NCBI GenBank assembly: GCA_963803115.1
Contig: CAWDLN010000008.1
Span: 1-64,000, forward strand
Reading direction: 5' to 3'
Origin: DATBGZ01 sp963803115
GTDB taxonomy: Bacteria > Actinomycetota > Actinomycetes > Mycobacteriales > Micromonosporaceae
DNA length: 64,000 nt
Shown: piece by piece, positions 26,881-35,303 of the stretch
How the letters are laid out: each line of letters opens with the position of its first letter
How positions within the stretch are numbered: the stretch's first letter is position 1
Notes under the pieces: generated by a model
What the model saw: only the letters and a program-made list of their open reading frames with translations
Told to the model about the DNA's origin: nothing
Databases searched by the model: none
Program-made: the position numbers and the translations under genes

Positions 26881-26939
26881 TCGGGTGACTGTCACGTGTC
26901 GGCGCCAGTCAGCCTTACTCGAGCCCCTCCTGCGGCAAA

Positions 26940-27407
26940 TCACTGTCCCGGGGTCGTGGTTTCGTCGCGAGCGATGAGCGCGATCAGTCGCTCAAACTGT
27001 GCGTCGACCCGCTTGAATCCTCGCTCGTGGGCTAGTTCGAGGCGGTTAAGCTGGCCCTTGACCTCGCCCAGGTCGGACTTGACCTCGCCCATGTCGGACT
27101 TGAGCTCGGCGACGTCGGTCTCAAGACGACCGAGGCGACCGTCGACACGATCGAGGCGACCGTCGACACGATCGAGGCGACCGTCGACACGATCGAGGCG
27201 ACCTTCAACGCGTTCGAGGTGACCCTCGACATTATCAAGGCGCCCGTCGAGACGATCGAAGCGAGCTTCCGTTTGAGCATGTCCGCGCACGAGAAGATCG
27301 CCGATCTGACGCCAGACATCTTCCGACTCGCCACGCGAACGGCCCGGACCTCGTCGCGGTCCCACCATCGATTCATCCTCCCCCGGACGCCATGTCCACG
27401 TCACCAT
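26940..27407 (-). CDS. Heptad-repeat coiled-coil protein
   Basis: 155 residues dominated by a repeated heptad (GRLDRVD four times, with EGHLERV and ETDVAELKSDMGEVKSDLG alongside), predicting a long parallel coiled coil between residues about 45 and 125. No membrane segment or enzymatic motif. The start may be the ATG at 27407 or one 13 codons later (MVGPRRGPG). The DNA of the repeat (27136-27198) consists of three exact 21-bp units with degenerate copies on both sides, so length variants are likely. Confidence 0.65.
   Translation of the reverse strand: MVTWTWRPGEDESMVGPRRGPGRSRGESEDVWRQIGDLLVRGHAQTEARFDRLDGRLDNVEGHLERVEGRLDRVDGRLDRVDGRLDRVDGRLGRLETDVAELKSDMGEVKSDLGEVKGQLNRLELAHERGFKRVDAQFERLIALIARDETTTPGQ
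27136..27198. repeat. Three exact 21-bp tandem units inside the coiled-coil gene
   Basis: Units begin at 27136, 27157 and 27178 and each contains GTCGACACGATCGAGG; one unit equals one heptad of the encoded coiled coil. Diverged copies continue to about 27240. Confidence 0.8.
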
Positions 27408-27470
27408 AGACGACGATTGACGCCGGCGGCAGTACCGAGACGCCGCCTGTGGAAAACTTCAGCAATAGTT

Positions 27471-27992
27471 CTACAGCCGCCGGATCACCAGAACCCGGGA
27501 GTCCACTGTGGACCGACGTGTGAACGCCGAGCGGGGCAGTCGCCTTCCTTCGACGAGCGACCATCGCCGCCACCACCGCCCTGGGCCACGTCCGGCGACG
27601 ATGGCCCGCACGGCCGCCCGCTGCAGCACCAGGTCCGCGGCGAAGAGTGCGGAGTCGCGGCCGAGCAGGATGTGCAGCAGCTCGGTCGTGACGTGGTACG
27701 GAGGATTCGCGACAACTCGGAACGGCCGCCCCGGCAATCGCAGCGAACCGAGGTCGGCCTCCGACACTCGTACCGGGTAATCAATAAACCGCTTCCGGAG
27801 CAGTTGGGCCCGGACCGGATGCATCTCGACGGCGAGCACCCGCGCACCCGCGGCGACCAGGGGACGCGTCAGCGCACCATGCCCGGCCCCGAGGTCGAGC
27901 ACGAACTCCCCCGGCCGTACTGCCGCGTCAGCAACGATCCGGGCCGCCCACGCGTCGGTGAGTGGGTACCAATCCCACCCGCGCGCGGACAC
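27471..27992 (-). CDS. Short Erm/KsgA-type rRNA adenine N6-methyltransferase-like protein
   Basis: 173 residues. SAM motif FVLDLGAGHGALTRPLVAAGARVLAVEMHP, acidic motif VSEADLGSLRLP, catalytic NPPY in RVVANPPYHVTTELLHILLG, then ADLVLQRAAVRAIV and an ending RSAFTRRSTVDSRVLVIRR like the end of the Erm catalytic domain. It lacks the C-terminal helical domain of Erm and KsgA. A role in 23S rRNA adenine methylation and macrolide resistance is possible but not shown. The start at 27992 has no strong ribosome site. Confidence 0.75.
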   Translation of the reverse strand: MSARGWDWYPLTDAWAARIVADAAVRPGEFVLDLGAGHGALTRPLVAAGARVLAVEMHPVRAQLLRKRFIDYPVRVSEADLGSLRLPGRPFRVVANPPYHVTTELLHILLGRDSALFAADLVLQRAAVRAIVAGRGPGRWWRRWSLVEGRRLPRSAFTRRSTVDSRVLVIRRL

Positions 27993-28061
27993 GGCGCGCC
28001 GTCACCAGGAAGATGCCCACGGTCGAACGGTACGGGCGCGATCCGAGTGGCGACAACGGAT

Positions 28062-28949
28062 TTACGAGCTGAGCACGAACCGGGCGATCTCGTCGCCGAG
28101 CAACGGGCCGGCGTCTTCCTGGAGGAAGTGCCCAGCGCCGGGAATGGTCACCGACCGGGCCCCGGGCACGCTCCGAGCCAGGATCGGGGCCGCGCCCCCA
28201 GTGATCGGATCCCGGTCGCTGAAGGCGACCAGAAAGGGTTTGTCCGAAGTGGACAGAGATTGCCATGCGGACCGGTTCGCTGCCGAGGCGGGGTCGTCCG
28301 GGGAGGTCGGCACCAAACCGGGCATGGCGCGAGCCGCGGCCTTGTACGTCTCGTCCGGAAATGGTGCGTCGTACGCGGCCAACACCGCCCCCGACGGGAC
28401 GACCTGGCAGCCCGAGTGCACGAGCCGCGCGATGTCGAGCATGGGCGCGGTACGAACCGCCTCCCGGAAGCGCAGCCAGAGTTCGGGCATCTGTTGATCA
28501 CCGGTAGGCAGTCCGGTGTTGGTGGCCACGAAACGGGAGATCCGGTCGCCCTGCTCGGCCAGCAGGCGCAGTCCGATCAGCCCGCCCCAGTCGTGGCCCA
28601 CCAGGGTCACCGCCCGCAGGTCGAGCGCGTCGAATAGCGCCGCCCGTACCCACTCCACGTGCCGGGCATACGAATGGTCCGCGACATCGGCCGGCTTGTC
28701 CGATCGACCGAAGCCGATGAGGTCGGGCGCCACGACCCGAAGGCCGGCGGTGCTGAGCACGGGGATGATTGAGCGCCACAGGAACGACCACGTCGGCTCG
28801 CCGTGCAGCAGCACCACGGTCTGGCCGTCGGCCGGGCCGTCTTCGACGTAGGCCATTCGCAGTCCATCGCCGACCTCGACGTAGGAGGGCGGATAAGCAA
28901 AGTCGGGGACCATGCGGAAGCGGTCATCCGGCGTGCGGAGCGCATGCAT
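28062..28949 (-). CDS. Haloalkane dehalogenase-like alpha/beta hydrolase
   Basis: 295 residues from MHALRTPDDRFRMVPDFAYPPSYVEV. The oxyanion/halide segment HGEPTWSFLWR, the nucleophile elbow VGHDWGGLIG (Asp120-Trp121), SDRDPITGG (probable acid Asp247) and GAGHFLQED (His274) match subfamily I haloalkane dehalogenases, which replace halide by hydroxyl. The natural substrate cannot be inferred. The ATG at 28949 is chosen because the conserved N-terminus begins there. Divergent from a tiny membrane protein across an AT-rich region containing an inverted repeat. Confidence 0.82.
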   Translation of the reverse strand: MHALRTPDDRFRMVPDFAYPPSYVEVGDGLRMAYVEDGPADGQTVVLLHGEPTWSFLWRSIIPVLSTAGLRVVAPDLIGFGRSDKPADVADHSYARHVEWVRAALFDALDLRAVTLVGHDWGGLIGLRLLAEQGDRISRFVATNTGLPTGDQQMPELWLRFREAVRTAPMLDIARLVHSGCQVVPSGAVLAAYDAPFPDETYKAAARAMPGLVPTSPDDPASAANRSAWQSLSTSDKPFLVAFSDRDPITGGAAPILARSVPGARSVTIPGAGHFLQEDAGPLLGDEIARFVLSS

Positions 28950-29000
28950 GCACGCCAGCGTGCCACACGGTTTGGTGATTACTCTACGTCTATGAGTCTT

Positions 29001-29020
29001 ATACGCTCGGATTAGCGTAT
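29001..29020. promoter_or_regulatory. Inverted repeat between divergent genes
   Basis: ATACGCT (29001-29007) and AGCGTAT (29014-29020) are perfect complements with a six-base spacer, in an unusually AT-rich stretch between the dehalogenase-like gene and the small membrane protein gene. Position and symmetry suggest an operator. Confidence 0.45.
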
Positions 29021-29064
29021 CATTCCCGTCTCGGCGCATATCATCCGGTTAGGAGGCGTCCGTG

Positions 29065-29181
29065 ATGGTTTTTGCCAATGAGGTGTTCGGGCGCGAGGTC
29101 ACCTCCCACACTCTGATCGGGCTCGGCATGATCTCGTGCGCAATCCTCGTGATCTGGTTGATCCGTCGATCTCGCGCATAG
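29065..29181 (+). CDS. Small single-pass membrane protein, 38 residues
   Basis: An AGGAGG ribosome site at 29051-29056 sits eight bases before ATG 29065. The peptide has one hydrophobic helix (HTLIGLGMISCAILVIWLI) followed by a basic end RRSRA, so it should insert with its C-terminus in the cytoplasm. The very strong ribosome site supports translation. Function unknown. Confidence 0.65.
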   Translation: MVFANEVFGREVTSHTLIGLGMISCAILVIWLIRRSRA

Positions 29182-29261
29182 GCCAAAGAGCCGAGTGTTG
29201 TTCCTCGCTCGCCGCCCGGTCGTGCGGTAGACCAACGAGGTGTGCTGGCAGGAGAGGAACG

Positions 29262-29952
29262 ATGAGTAGCGCGACGAAGCTCAGCCTGAACCAGATCGCC
29301 GTCCTCTCCGCATTGATGGTCGAGGCCCGAGAGCTCACCAACGCCGAACTCACTGAGCTGGCGGGGGCGGCGCTGACTGGTGACGATCGCAAGCGCCTCG
29401 TGTCATGGGGCCTGGTCGAAGAACGCCGGCTTGGGCGCTCGTACGCCTTTGCGCTCTCGAGCGACGGCTGGTCCACGTGTCTCGACGTGCTCGCCGCGCA
29501 GCCGCGGGGCAAGGGCGCCGCTGCCGGCGCCGCCGGCACGCTGCTGACGGGGATCAGCCGTGCACTGGCGGCGCGCGGCACGGATGCCCGCTCCTTCTTC
29601 GATCTCGGACTTCGATCACTCGGACTTCGATCACTCGGACTTGGATCAATCGGACTTCGATCTATCGGAGCGTGGGGCGCAGCGTGCGCCGGACATCGAG
29701 GACCGCATCCGTACGGCGTACGTGAAGCTCGCGTCCGAACCGGCCGGTTGGGTAAGCCTCGCCGACGTCCGTGAGCTCCTCGACGACCTGCCGCGGGCGG
29801 ACGTGGACGCCGCGCTACGGCGAGTTGCGGTGCAGGCCGGCGTTCGCCTGATTCCGGTCGCCAACCTGAAGTCGTTATCCGCGCGCGACCGCGATGCGGC
29901 GATTCGATTCGGCGGCGAGGACAACCACGCCCTCGCGATCGAGGCGTCATGA
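29262..29952 (+). CDS. Winged-helix-like protein upstream of the dual ATPase; one frameshift
   Basis: AGGAGAGG precedes ATG 29262. The N-terminal half (SLNQIAVLSALMVEARELTNAELTELAGAALTGDDRKRLVSWGLVEERRLGRSYAFALSSDGWSTCLDVL) looks like a winged-helix fold. Near 29600 the frame must move by one base; the other frame then reads SDFDHSDFDHSDLDQSDFDL and a second helical domain (IEDRIRTAYVKLASEPAGWVSLADVRELLDDLPRADVDAALRRVA, LSARDRDAAIRFGGEDNHALAIEAS). The span is 3n+1 bases, so one base is extra. Its end overlaps the ATPase start by four bases. The shift may be a sequence error, a real break or programmed. Confidence 0.65.
29605..29664. repeat. 15-bp tandem repeat, four copies
   Basis: Units TCGGACTTCGATCAC begin at 29605, 29620, 29635 (two changes) and 29650 (two changes). 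Read in the downstream frame they encode SDFDH, SDFDH, SDLDQ, SDFDL; in the upstream frame they encode repeats of LGLRS. The frame change of the host gene lies at or beside this array. Confidence 0.85.
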
Positions 29953-32900
29953 CCGAGGAGCCACGGGTCCTGACCGACGCCGAACGACGAGCGCTGACGG
30001 CGCTCAAGTTCGACCTCGCCCCGACTCCGGACGACGTGTGGCGTCCGTCCCCGTTCAACGTCCCCGATCTGCACAAGGACGTCGTTGAAAGCATCTTCGA
30101 CGGCGTTAGTCAGGCCCGAGCGGCCGACGACGGTTGCCCGCTCGGCGTGGTTATGCAGGGTCCGGCCGGTTCGGGCAAGACGCACCTTCTGGGCATGGTT
30201 CGGGCCCGGACGCAGCATGATGGCGGTTATTTCTTCCTGGTGAGCCTGCTCAACGGACGGACGTTCTGGGAGAGCACGGCACTGTGCATTGTGGACGGTC
30301 TGCTGCGAGAGAGCGTCGGCTGGAGCTCCCAGCTCAAGGCATTCCTGCGCCGTCTCACCAGCATGCTCGGCCTCCCGACCACGATGCGGGACGCGGTCGC
30401 GGGCGACACCGCGCTCACCCCGGACTCGCTCAACGCCTTTATCGCTGCGCTTCGGGACAAGGACCGCGTCCTGGGTCAGGAGACACAGCAGACCGCGCGG
30501 GCGCTCGTGCTGTACGGGTCGCGGGAGCTGACCGCGCAGGACATCGGGTACGCCTACTTGAACTCGCTGGATCTCAGCGATTTCGCCGAGCGGGCGGCCT
30601 GGGGGATGGCGGTGGAGTCCCGGCCGCCGTCACTGGTGGTCCGGGACATCTCTCGGTTGCTCGCGGTGACCGGCAGCCCCACCGTGATCGCGTTCGACCA
30701 GTTGGACACGCTCTTCGCGCAGTCCGGAGGTTCGGCCATCACAGCCGGCGGCGCCCTGGACGGAGGGTCGGCGACCATACTCGGCCAGGTCGCCAACGGC
30801 CTGATGGCGCTGCGGGAGCTGACCCGTAAGGCCTTGATCGTGGTGGCGTGCATCCCCGACACCTGGAAGATCCTGCGGCGGGAGGCGGTCGGGCCGGTCC
30901 CGGACCGGTTTCGCGAGGCCCCGTTCATGGGTCGGGTCTCCAACGCCAAGGTCGGGATGGCGATTGTGCGCAAGCGGCTGGAGGGCCGCTACGGCGACGT
31001 TGGATTCCGGCCGCAGTACCCCACGTGGCCCATTCGCGAACTCGCCTTCGCCGAGGCGGACCACTTCACGCCACGGGCGCTGTTGAAGCGGGTAGAGCGG
31101 CATGCCGTGGACTGTCTGCGCCGGGACGTGGTGCTCGAGCTCGAACATCTTGAGGACGAGGGACTGCCGCCGAGCCCGCGCGATCGGGTCACCCCGGCCG
31201 AGGGCTCGAGCCCGGACGAGCTCGAGGCGCGGTTCACGAGCCTGGTGAAGCAGGCCGATATCGAGGACGCCCTCAACCACACCATGGAGGACGCTCGCGT
31301 ACCGGCTCTGCTGGCCGCCGGCCTGCGGGCGCTGATCGTTGAGCTGGGTGACTCGGCGTACAAGATCGACCCCGTCCCGAGCGCCAAACCGCCCCTGCAT
31401 GCCCGGCTGCGCCGGACTCTCGACGAGGGCATAGAGGACGAGGAGCACTGGGCATTCCGGGCGATCGCGAGCGGTCATCCCGGTGCCGTGATGAGCCGCA
31501 TCCTATCCGCGTCCACTATGGCCGGACTGGATGCGGACGTGCCGAAACGGCGGTTGTTCCTGCTCCGCAACGAGCGCTGGCCAACCGGGCCGAAGACCAC
31601 GCAGACCGTCAACGAGTTCCACGCCAAGGGTGGTCGGACGCTGCCGTTGAGCCTGGACGATCTTCGCACCTTCGAGGCGTTGCGCATCATGCAGTCCGAA
31701 CAGGACGGACGACTAGGCGTTTGGCTTGTGGACCGAAAGCCGGCCAGTGGTACGGACCTGTTCCAGATCGTGCTCGGGCTCGCACCGGTCGTGGACGGCC
31801 CGATCTACGTCCCACCGCCCGCACCACCGGCGCCAGTCCGGCCGAGATTCTCCGATGCTCCCTCACCACCGCCGGCGCAGTCGGCGATACGGCTCGGCAG
31901 TGGCGTCAGTTCCAAGGAGCCCTTCGATCTCGACCTCGCGGCGCTGCGCAAGCACATGGTCATCTTCGCCGGATCCGGTTCCGGAAAGACGGTGCTGATC
32001 CGGCGCATCGCAGAGGAATGCGCGCTCAAGGGCGTCTCGGCCATCGTGCTTGATCCCAACAACGACCTCGCCCGACTCGGTGAGGCGTGGCCAACCGCCC
32101 CCTCGGCGTGGGGTCCCGACGACGCCAACAAGGCGGCGGACCTGTTGGGGTACACCGACGTGGTGGTATGGACGCCCGGCCTCGCCAGCGGTCGGCCGCT
32201 CAGCTTCCAGCCACTGCCGAACTTCGAGGCGGTGCGATCCGACCCGGACGAGTTCCGAGCCGCGATCGACGTCGCGGTTGGGGCACTCGCCCCACGGGCC
32301 AAAGTACACGGTGCCACGGCCAAGGCGCACCAGGGACAGGCCGTGCTACGCGACGCGCTGAGCTACTACGCCCGCCAGGGTGAAACAGGCGGCCTCCGAG
32401 CGTTCGTGACGATCCTCGCCGAGTTGCCGGACGGGGTCACCCACATCGGCAAGGGCCAGAAGATCGCCGCCGAAATGGCCGACATGCTCACCGCGGCGAT
32501 GGTCAACGACCCGCTCTTCGGCGCCGCTGGTACCGCCGTCGACCCCGGAGTGCTACTGGTTCCCGAGGCGGGCCGGCGGGCGCGGATCTCGGTCATCAGC
32601 ATGGTCGGCCTGAGCTCAGACGAGCAGCGGCAGAGTTTCGTCAACCAGTTGCAGATGGCGCTCTTCGCCTGGATCAAGCGACACCCGGCCGGTGACCGGC
32701 CGCTGGGCGGCCTGCTCGTCATGGATGAGGCCCAGACACTCGCGCCATCGAGCGGAACGACGGCCTGCACCGCGAGCACACTCGCCCTGGTTGCCCAGGC
32801 GCGCAAGTACGGTCTGGGGCTCGTGTTCGCGACACAGGCGCCGCGCGGCCTGCACAACCAGATCCCTGGCAACGCGGCCACCCAGTTCTTCGGTCTGCTC

Positions 32901-33113
32901 GGCAGCCCGGTGCAAATCAGCGCCGCCAAGGAGATCGCGCAGGCGCGGGGCGGCGCCCTACCGGAGATCGGACTGCTCACGGCCGGAACTTTCTACGCGG
33001 CAACCGAGGGCCGCCCGTTTGAGAAGATCCGGACACCGCTGTGCCTCACCCATCACCCGGCCGCATCACTGACGACGGAGGATGTTGTCGCCCGCGCCGC
33101 CCACGGCCGCTGA
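29949..33113 (+). CDS. Dual P-loop ATPase: N-terminal AAA/STAND-like module plus C-terminal HerA/FtsK-like module
   Basis: 1,054 residues. Module one: Walker A GPAGSGKTH (71-79) and Walker B TVIAFDQLDTLF (Asp250), with helical sequence following, like an AAA or STAND NTPase. A proline-rich linker (VPPPAPPAPVRPRFSDAPSPPPAQ) leads to module two: Walker A FAGSGSGKTVLIRR (675-681), IVLDPNNDLARLG, LFAWIKRHP, Walker B LLVMDEAQ (Asp926-Glu927) and LVFATQAPRGLHNQIPGNAATQFFGLL, the HerA/DUF87 pattern of hexameric DNA-translocating ATPases. Translationally coupled to the winged-helix gene. Reminiscent of phage-defence or DNA-processing ATPases, but no nuclease partner is present and I know no named system of this build. 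Confidence 0.75.
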   Translation: MTEEPRVLTDAERRALTALKFDLAPTPDDVWRPSPFNVPDLHKDVVESIFDGVSQARAADDGCPLGVVMQGPAGSGKTHLLGMVRARTQHDGGYFFLVSLLNGRTFWESTALCIVDGLLRESVGWSSQLKAFLRRLTSMLGLPTTMRDAVAGDTALTPDSLNAFIAALRDKDRVLGQETQQTARALVLYGSRELTAQDIGYAYLNSLDLSDFAERAAWGMAVESRPPSLVVRDISRLLAVTGSPTVIAFDQLDTLFAQSGGSAITAGGALDGGSATILGQVANGLMALRELTRKALIVVACIPDTWKILRREAVGPVPDRFREAPFMGRVSNAKVGMAIVRKRLEGRYGDVGFRPQYPTWPIRELAFAEADHFTPRALLKRVERHAVDCLRRDVVLELEHLEDEGLPPSPRDRVTPAEGSSPDELEARFTSLVKQADIEDALNHTMEDARVPALLAAGLRALIVELGDSAYKIDPVPSAKPPLHARLRRTLDEGIEDEEHWAFRAIASGHPGAVMSRILSASTMAGLDADVPKRRLFLLRNERWPTGPKTTQTVNEFHAKGGRTLPLSLDDLRTFEALRIMQSEQDGRLGVWLVDRKPASGTDLFQIVLGLAPVVDGPIYVPPPAPPAPVRPRFSDAPSPPPAQSAIRLGSGVSSKEPFDLDLAALRKHMVIFAGSGSGKTVLIRRIAEECALKGVSAIVLDPNNDLARLGEAWPTAPSAWGPDDANKAADLLGYTDVVVWTPGLASGRPLSFQPLPNFEAVRSDPDEFRAAIDVAVGALAPRAKVHGATAKAHQGQAVLRDALSYYARQGETGGLRAFVTILAELPDGVTHIGKGQKIAAEMADMLTAAMVNDPLFGAAGTAVDPGVLLVPEAGRRARISVISMVGLSSDEQRQSFVNQLQMALFAWIKRHPAGDRPLGGLLVMDEAQTLAPSSGTTACTASTLALVAQARKYGLGLVFATQAPRGLHNQIPGNAATQFFGLLGSPVQISAAKEIAQARGGALPEIGLLTAGTFYAATEGRPFEKIRTPLCLTHHPAASLTTEDVVARAAHGR

Positions 33114-33214
33114 ATCTCGGCGACGAACCGGGGCCAGAGAACTGTCCGCAGTGGAGGATCACGCCGCGGACGCCATCGCACGATCGGCCCCGAATGGGCC
33201 GTATCGCTGACACC

Positions 33215-33721
33215 ATGGCGGCTATGGAGAACCCGGCCTACGAGCCCGCCGCGTGGGAGAGCTTCGCGGTCGCTCAGGTGGGTGCCGCGGCCGCGTTGGC
33301 CGGGCTGCTCGTGGTCGCGTGCTCGATCAACATCAGCCGGATCATTCACCTTCCGGCCATCGTGTCTCGGCTCGCCGCGACGCTCGTCCTCTTCGGCGCT
33401 GTGCTGATCGTGGCGACCTTGCTCCTCGTACCGGGCCAGCGTGAGATCTGGCTCGGGCTTGAGCTGTCCGCGATCGGGGCCGTGACCGCCGCCCTCGTCG
33501 TACGGCTGGGCGGTACACGGACATCGGACCCGCGGTACCGCGCGAACGCCGTCGCCATCACGGCCGTCGCCGTCACTGCCTCGGTGATGATCGCTGTCGG
33601 CGGAATCACGCTCGCCCTCGCGCGATTCGGCGGGCTCTACTGGCTGGTGCCCGGCATCGTGCTCGCATTCACGGTCGGACTGGGCAACGCCTGGGTCGCC
33701 CTCATCGAGATTCTGCGGTGA
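33215..33721 (+). CDS. Multi-pass membrane protein, unknown
   Basis: About 168 residues with five hydrophobic helices (VGAAAALAGLLVVACSINI, LAATLVLFGAVLIVATLLLV, LELSAIGAVTAALVV, ITAVAVTASVMIAVGGITLAL, WLVPGIVLAFTVGLGNAWVAL). Start at 33215 or 33224; no strong ribosome site. It lies between the dual ATPase and the MoxR-type gene in the same direction, but gaps of about 100 and 130 bases make a single operon uncertain. Confidence 0.7.
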   Translation: MAAMENPAYEPAAWESFAVAQVGAAAALAGLLVVACSINISRIIHLPAIVSRLAATLVLFGAVLIVATLLLVPGQREIWLGLELSAIGAVTAALVVRLGGTRTSDPRYRANAVAITAVAVTASVMIAVGGITLALARFGGLYWLVPGIVLAFTVGLGNAWVALIEILR

Positions 33722-33776
33722 CCGGATTCGACGGTGACCGGATTCTACGGTGACCGGGTTCTACAGTGACCGGCGA
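33717..33776. repeat. 16-bp tandem repeat starting at a stop codon
   Basis: GGTGACCGGATTCKAC-type units begin at 33717, 33733 and 33749, with a partial fourth copy from 33765. The membrane-protein stop TGA (33719-33721) lies in the first unit. Same unit length and same position relative to a stop codon as the array near 21.4 kb, with a different sequence. Confidence 0.8.
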
Positions 33777-33854
33777 ATTTCGCTGAGAGCGTGTTGCGGC
33801 CCGGATACGGGCTCTCGCATCGATAGCGCTACGGGGACGAGCTAGCGTTGGCAC

Positions 33855-35286
33855 GTGTCGTCTCTTTTTGAGCATGGTTTGTTGACCATTCCGCCGGAGC
33901 TGCCCAGCACGTTGGGTGATCTGCGCGCCGCGGGATACGAGTACCGCACGGTCAAGGCGGAGCTCCGCGCCAATTTGTTGGCGCAATTGCGCACGGGCGA
34001 ACCGAGATTTCCTGGCATCGTCGGCTACGACGACACCGTGCTACCCGAGGTTGAACGGGCCTTGCTCGCCGGTCATGACATGGTGTTGCTGGGCGAGCGC
34101 GGCCAGGGCAAGACCCGGCTCATTCGTTCGCTGATTGGGCTGCTCGACGAGTGGACACCGGTGCTGCCGGGCTCTGAGCTCAACGAGCACCCGATGCGGC
34201 CCATCACGCCCGCCGCGCGGCGCCAGCTCGACGAGGCCGGTGACGACACACCGGTGTCCTGGCTGCACCGATCGCTTCGTTACGGCGAGAAGCTCGCCAC
34301 GCCCGACACGAGCGTCGGTGATCTGATCGGCGACGTGGATCCCATCCGCGTCGCGCAGGGACGAACACTCGGTGACCCCGACACGATTCACTACGGCCTC
34401 GTGCCGCGGACGAATCGGGGCATCTTCGCCGTCAACGAGCTCCCCGACCTGGCTGAGCGGATCCAGGTCAGCCTGCTCAACGTGCTTGAGGAGCGTGACA
34501 TCCAGGTCCGCGGCTATCAGCTGCGACTGCCACTGGACCTGCTGTTGGTGGCCAGCGCCAACCCGGAGGACTACACCAACCGCGGTCGCATCATCACGCC
34601 GCTCAAGGACCGCTTCGGCGCCGAGATTCGCACCCACTACCCGCCCGATCTCGAGAATGGAGATCGCCCTGGTTCGCCAGGAAGCCGCGCTGGTCGCCAC
34701 GGTGCCAGAGCACGTGGTGGAGGTGCTGGCCCGGTTCGCGCGGGCGGTTCGGGAGTCGCCGGCAGTGGATTCCCGTACGGGTGTCTCCGCCCGCTTCGCC
34801 ATTGCCGCCACCGAGACTGTGGCCGCCTCTGCACTGCGACGGGCTGGGCTTCTGGGCGAGACCGATCCCGTCGCGCGCATCGGTGACGCCGTGTCCGTCA
34901 CCAGCACTCTGCGCGGAAAGGTCGAGTTCGAAAGCGGCGAGGAGGGCCGAGAGATCGAGGTGCTCTCCCATCTGCTGCGCACCGCGACCGCGGAGACGTT
35001 CCGCTCCCGCCTGGCCGGGCTCGACCTGTCCAGCTTCGTCTACCTCGTCGCGGACGGGAACATCATCGAGACCGGCGACCTGGTCCCGGCCGAAGAGGTG
35101 CTACGGCAGGTCGGTACGGTGCCCGGGCTCGCCAAAGTGCTCGATCGCCTGGAACTCGGCGACGCGCCCAACCGCGGCGAGGCCGCGGCCGGGGTCGAGT
35201 TCGTGCTCGAAGGGCTTCATCTGAACCGGCGCATGTCGAAGGCTCTGACCGCCGAGGGACGCACGCTCTACGGCAGTCGGGAATAG
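33855..35286 (+). CDS. MoxR/magnesium-chelatase ChlI-type AAA+ ATPase (one frameshift)
   Basis: GTG start. Walker A LLGERGQGKTRLIRSL (80-87), the ChlI-like segment GIFAVNELPDLAERIQVSLLNVLEERDIQVRGY (Walker B plus pre-sensor insert) and LLLVASANPEDYTNRGRIITPLKDRFG (sensor 1). After HYPPDLE (about 34660) an extra A breaks the frame; the next frame continues exactly as MEIALVRQEAALVATVPEHVVEVLARF to 35286. Total span is 3n+1, consistent with one inserted base in GAGAATGG. Such ATPases act as chaperones with VWA proteins, and one follows 17 bases downstream. Confidence 0.85.
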
Positions 35287-35303
35287 GCGATGAGCAATAG
35301 GCC

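Noticed and set aside
29949..33113. Assignment as BREX, DISARM or Sir2-HerA defence system
   Set aside because: None of the required partner genes (methylase, PglZ, Sir2, nuclease) is present; only the HerA-like module is shared.
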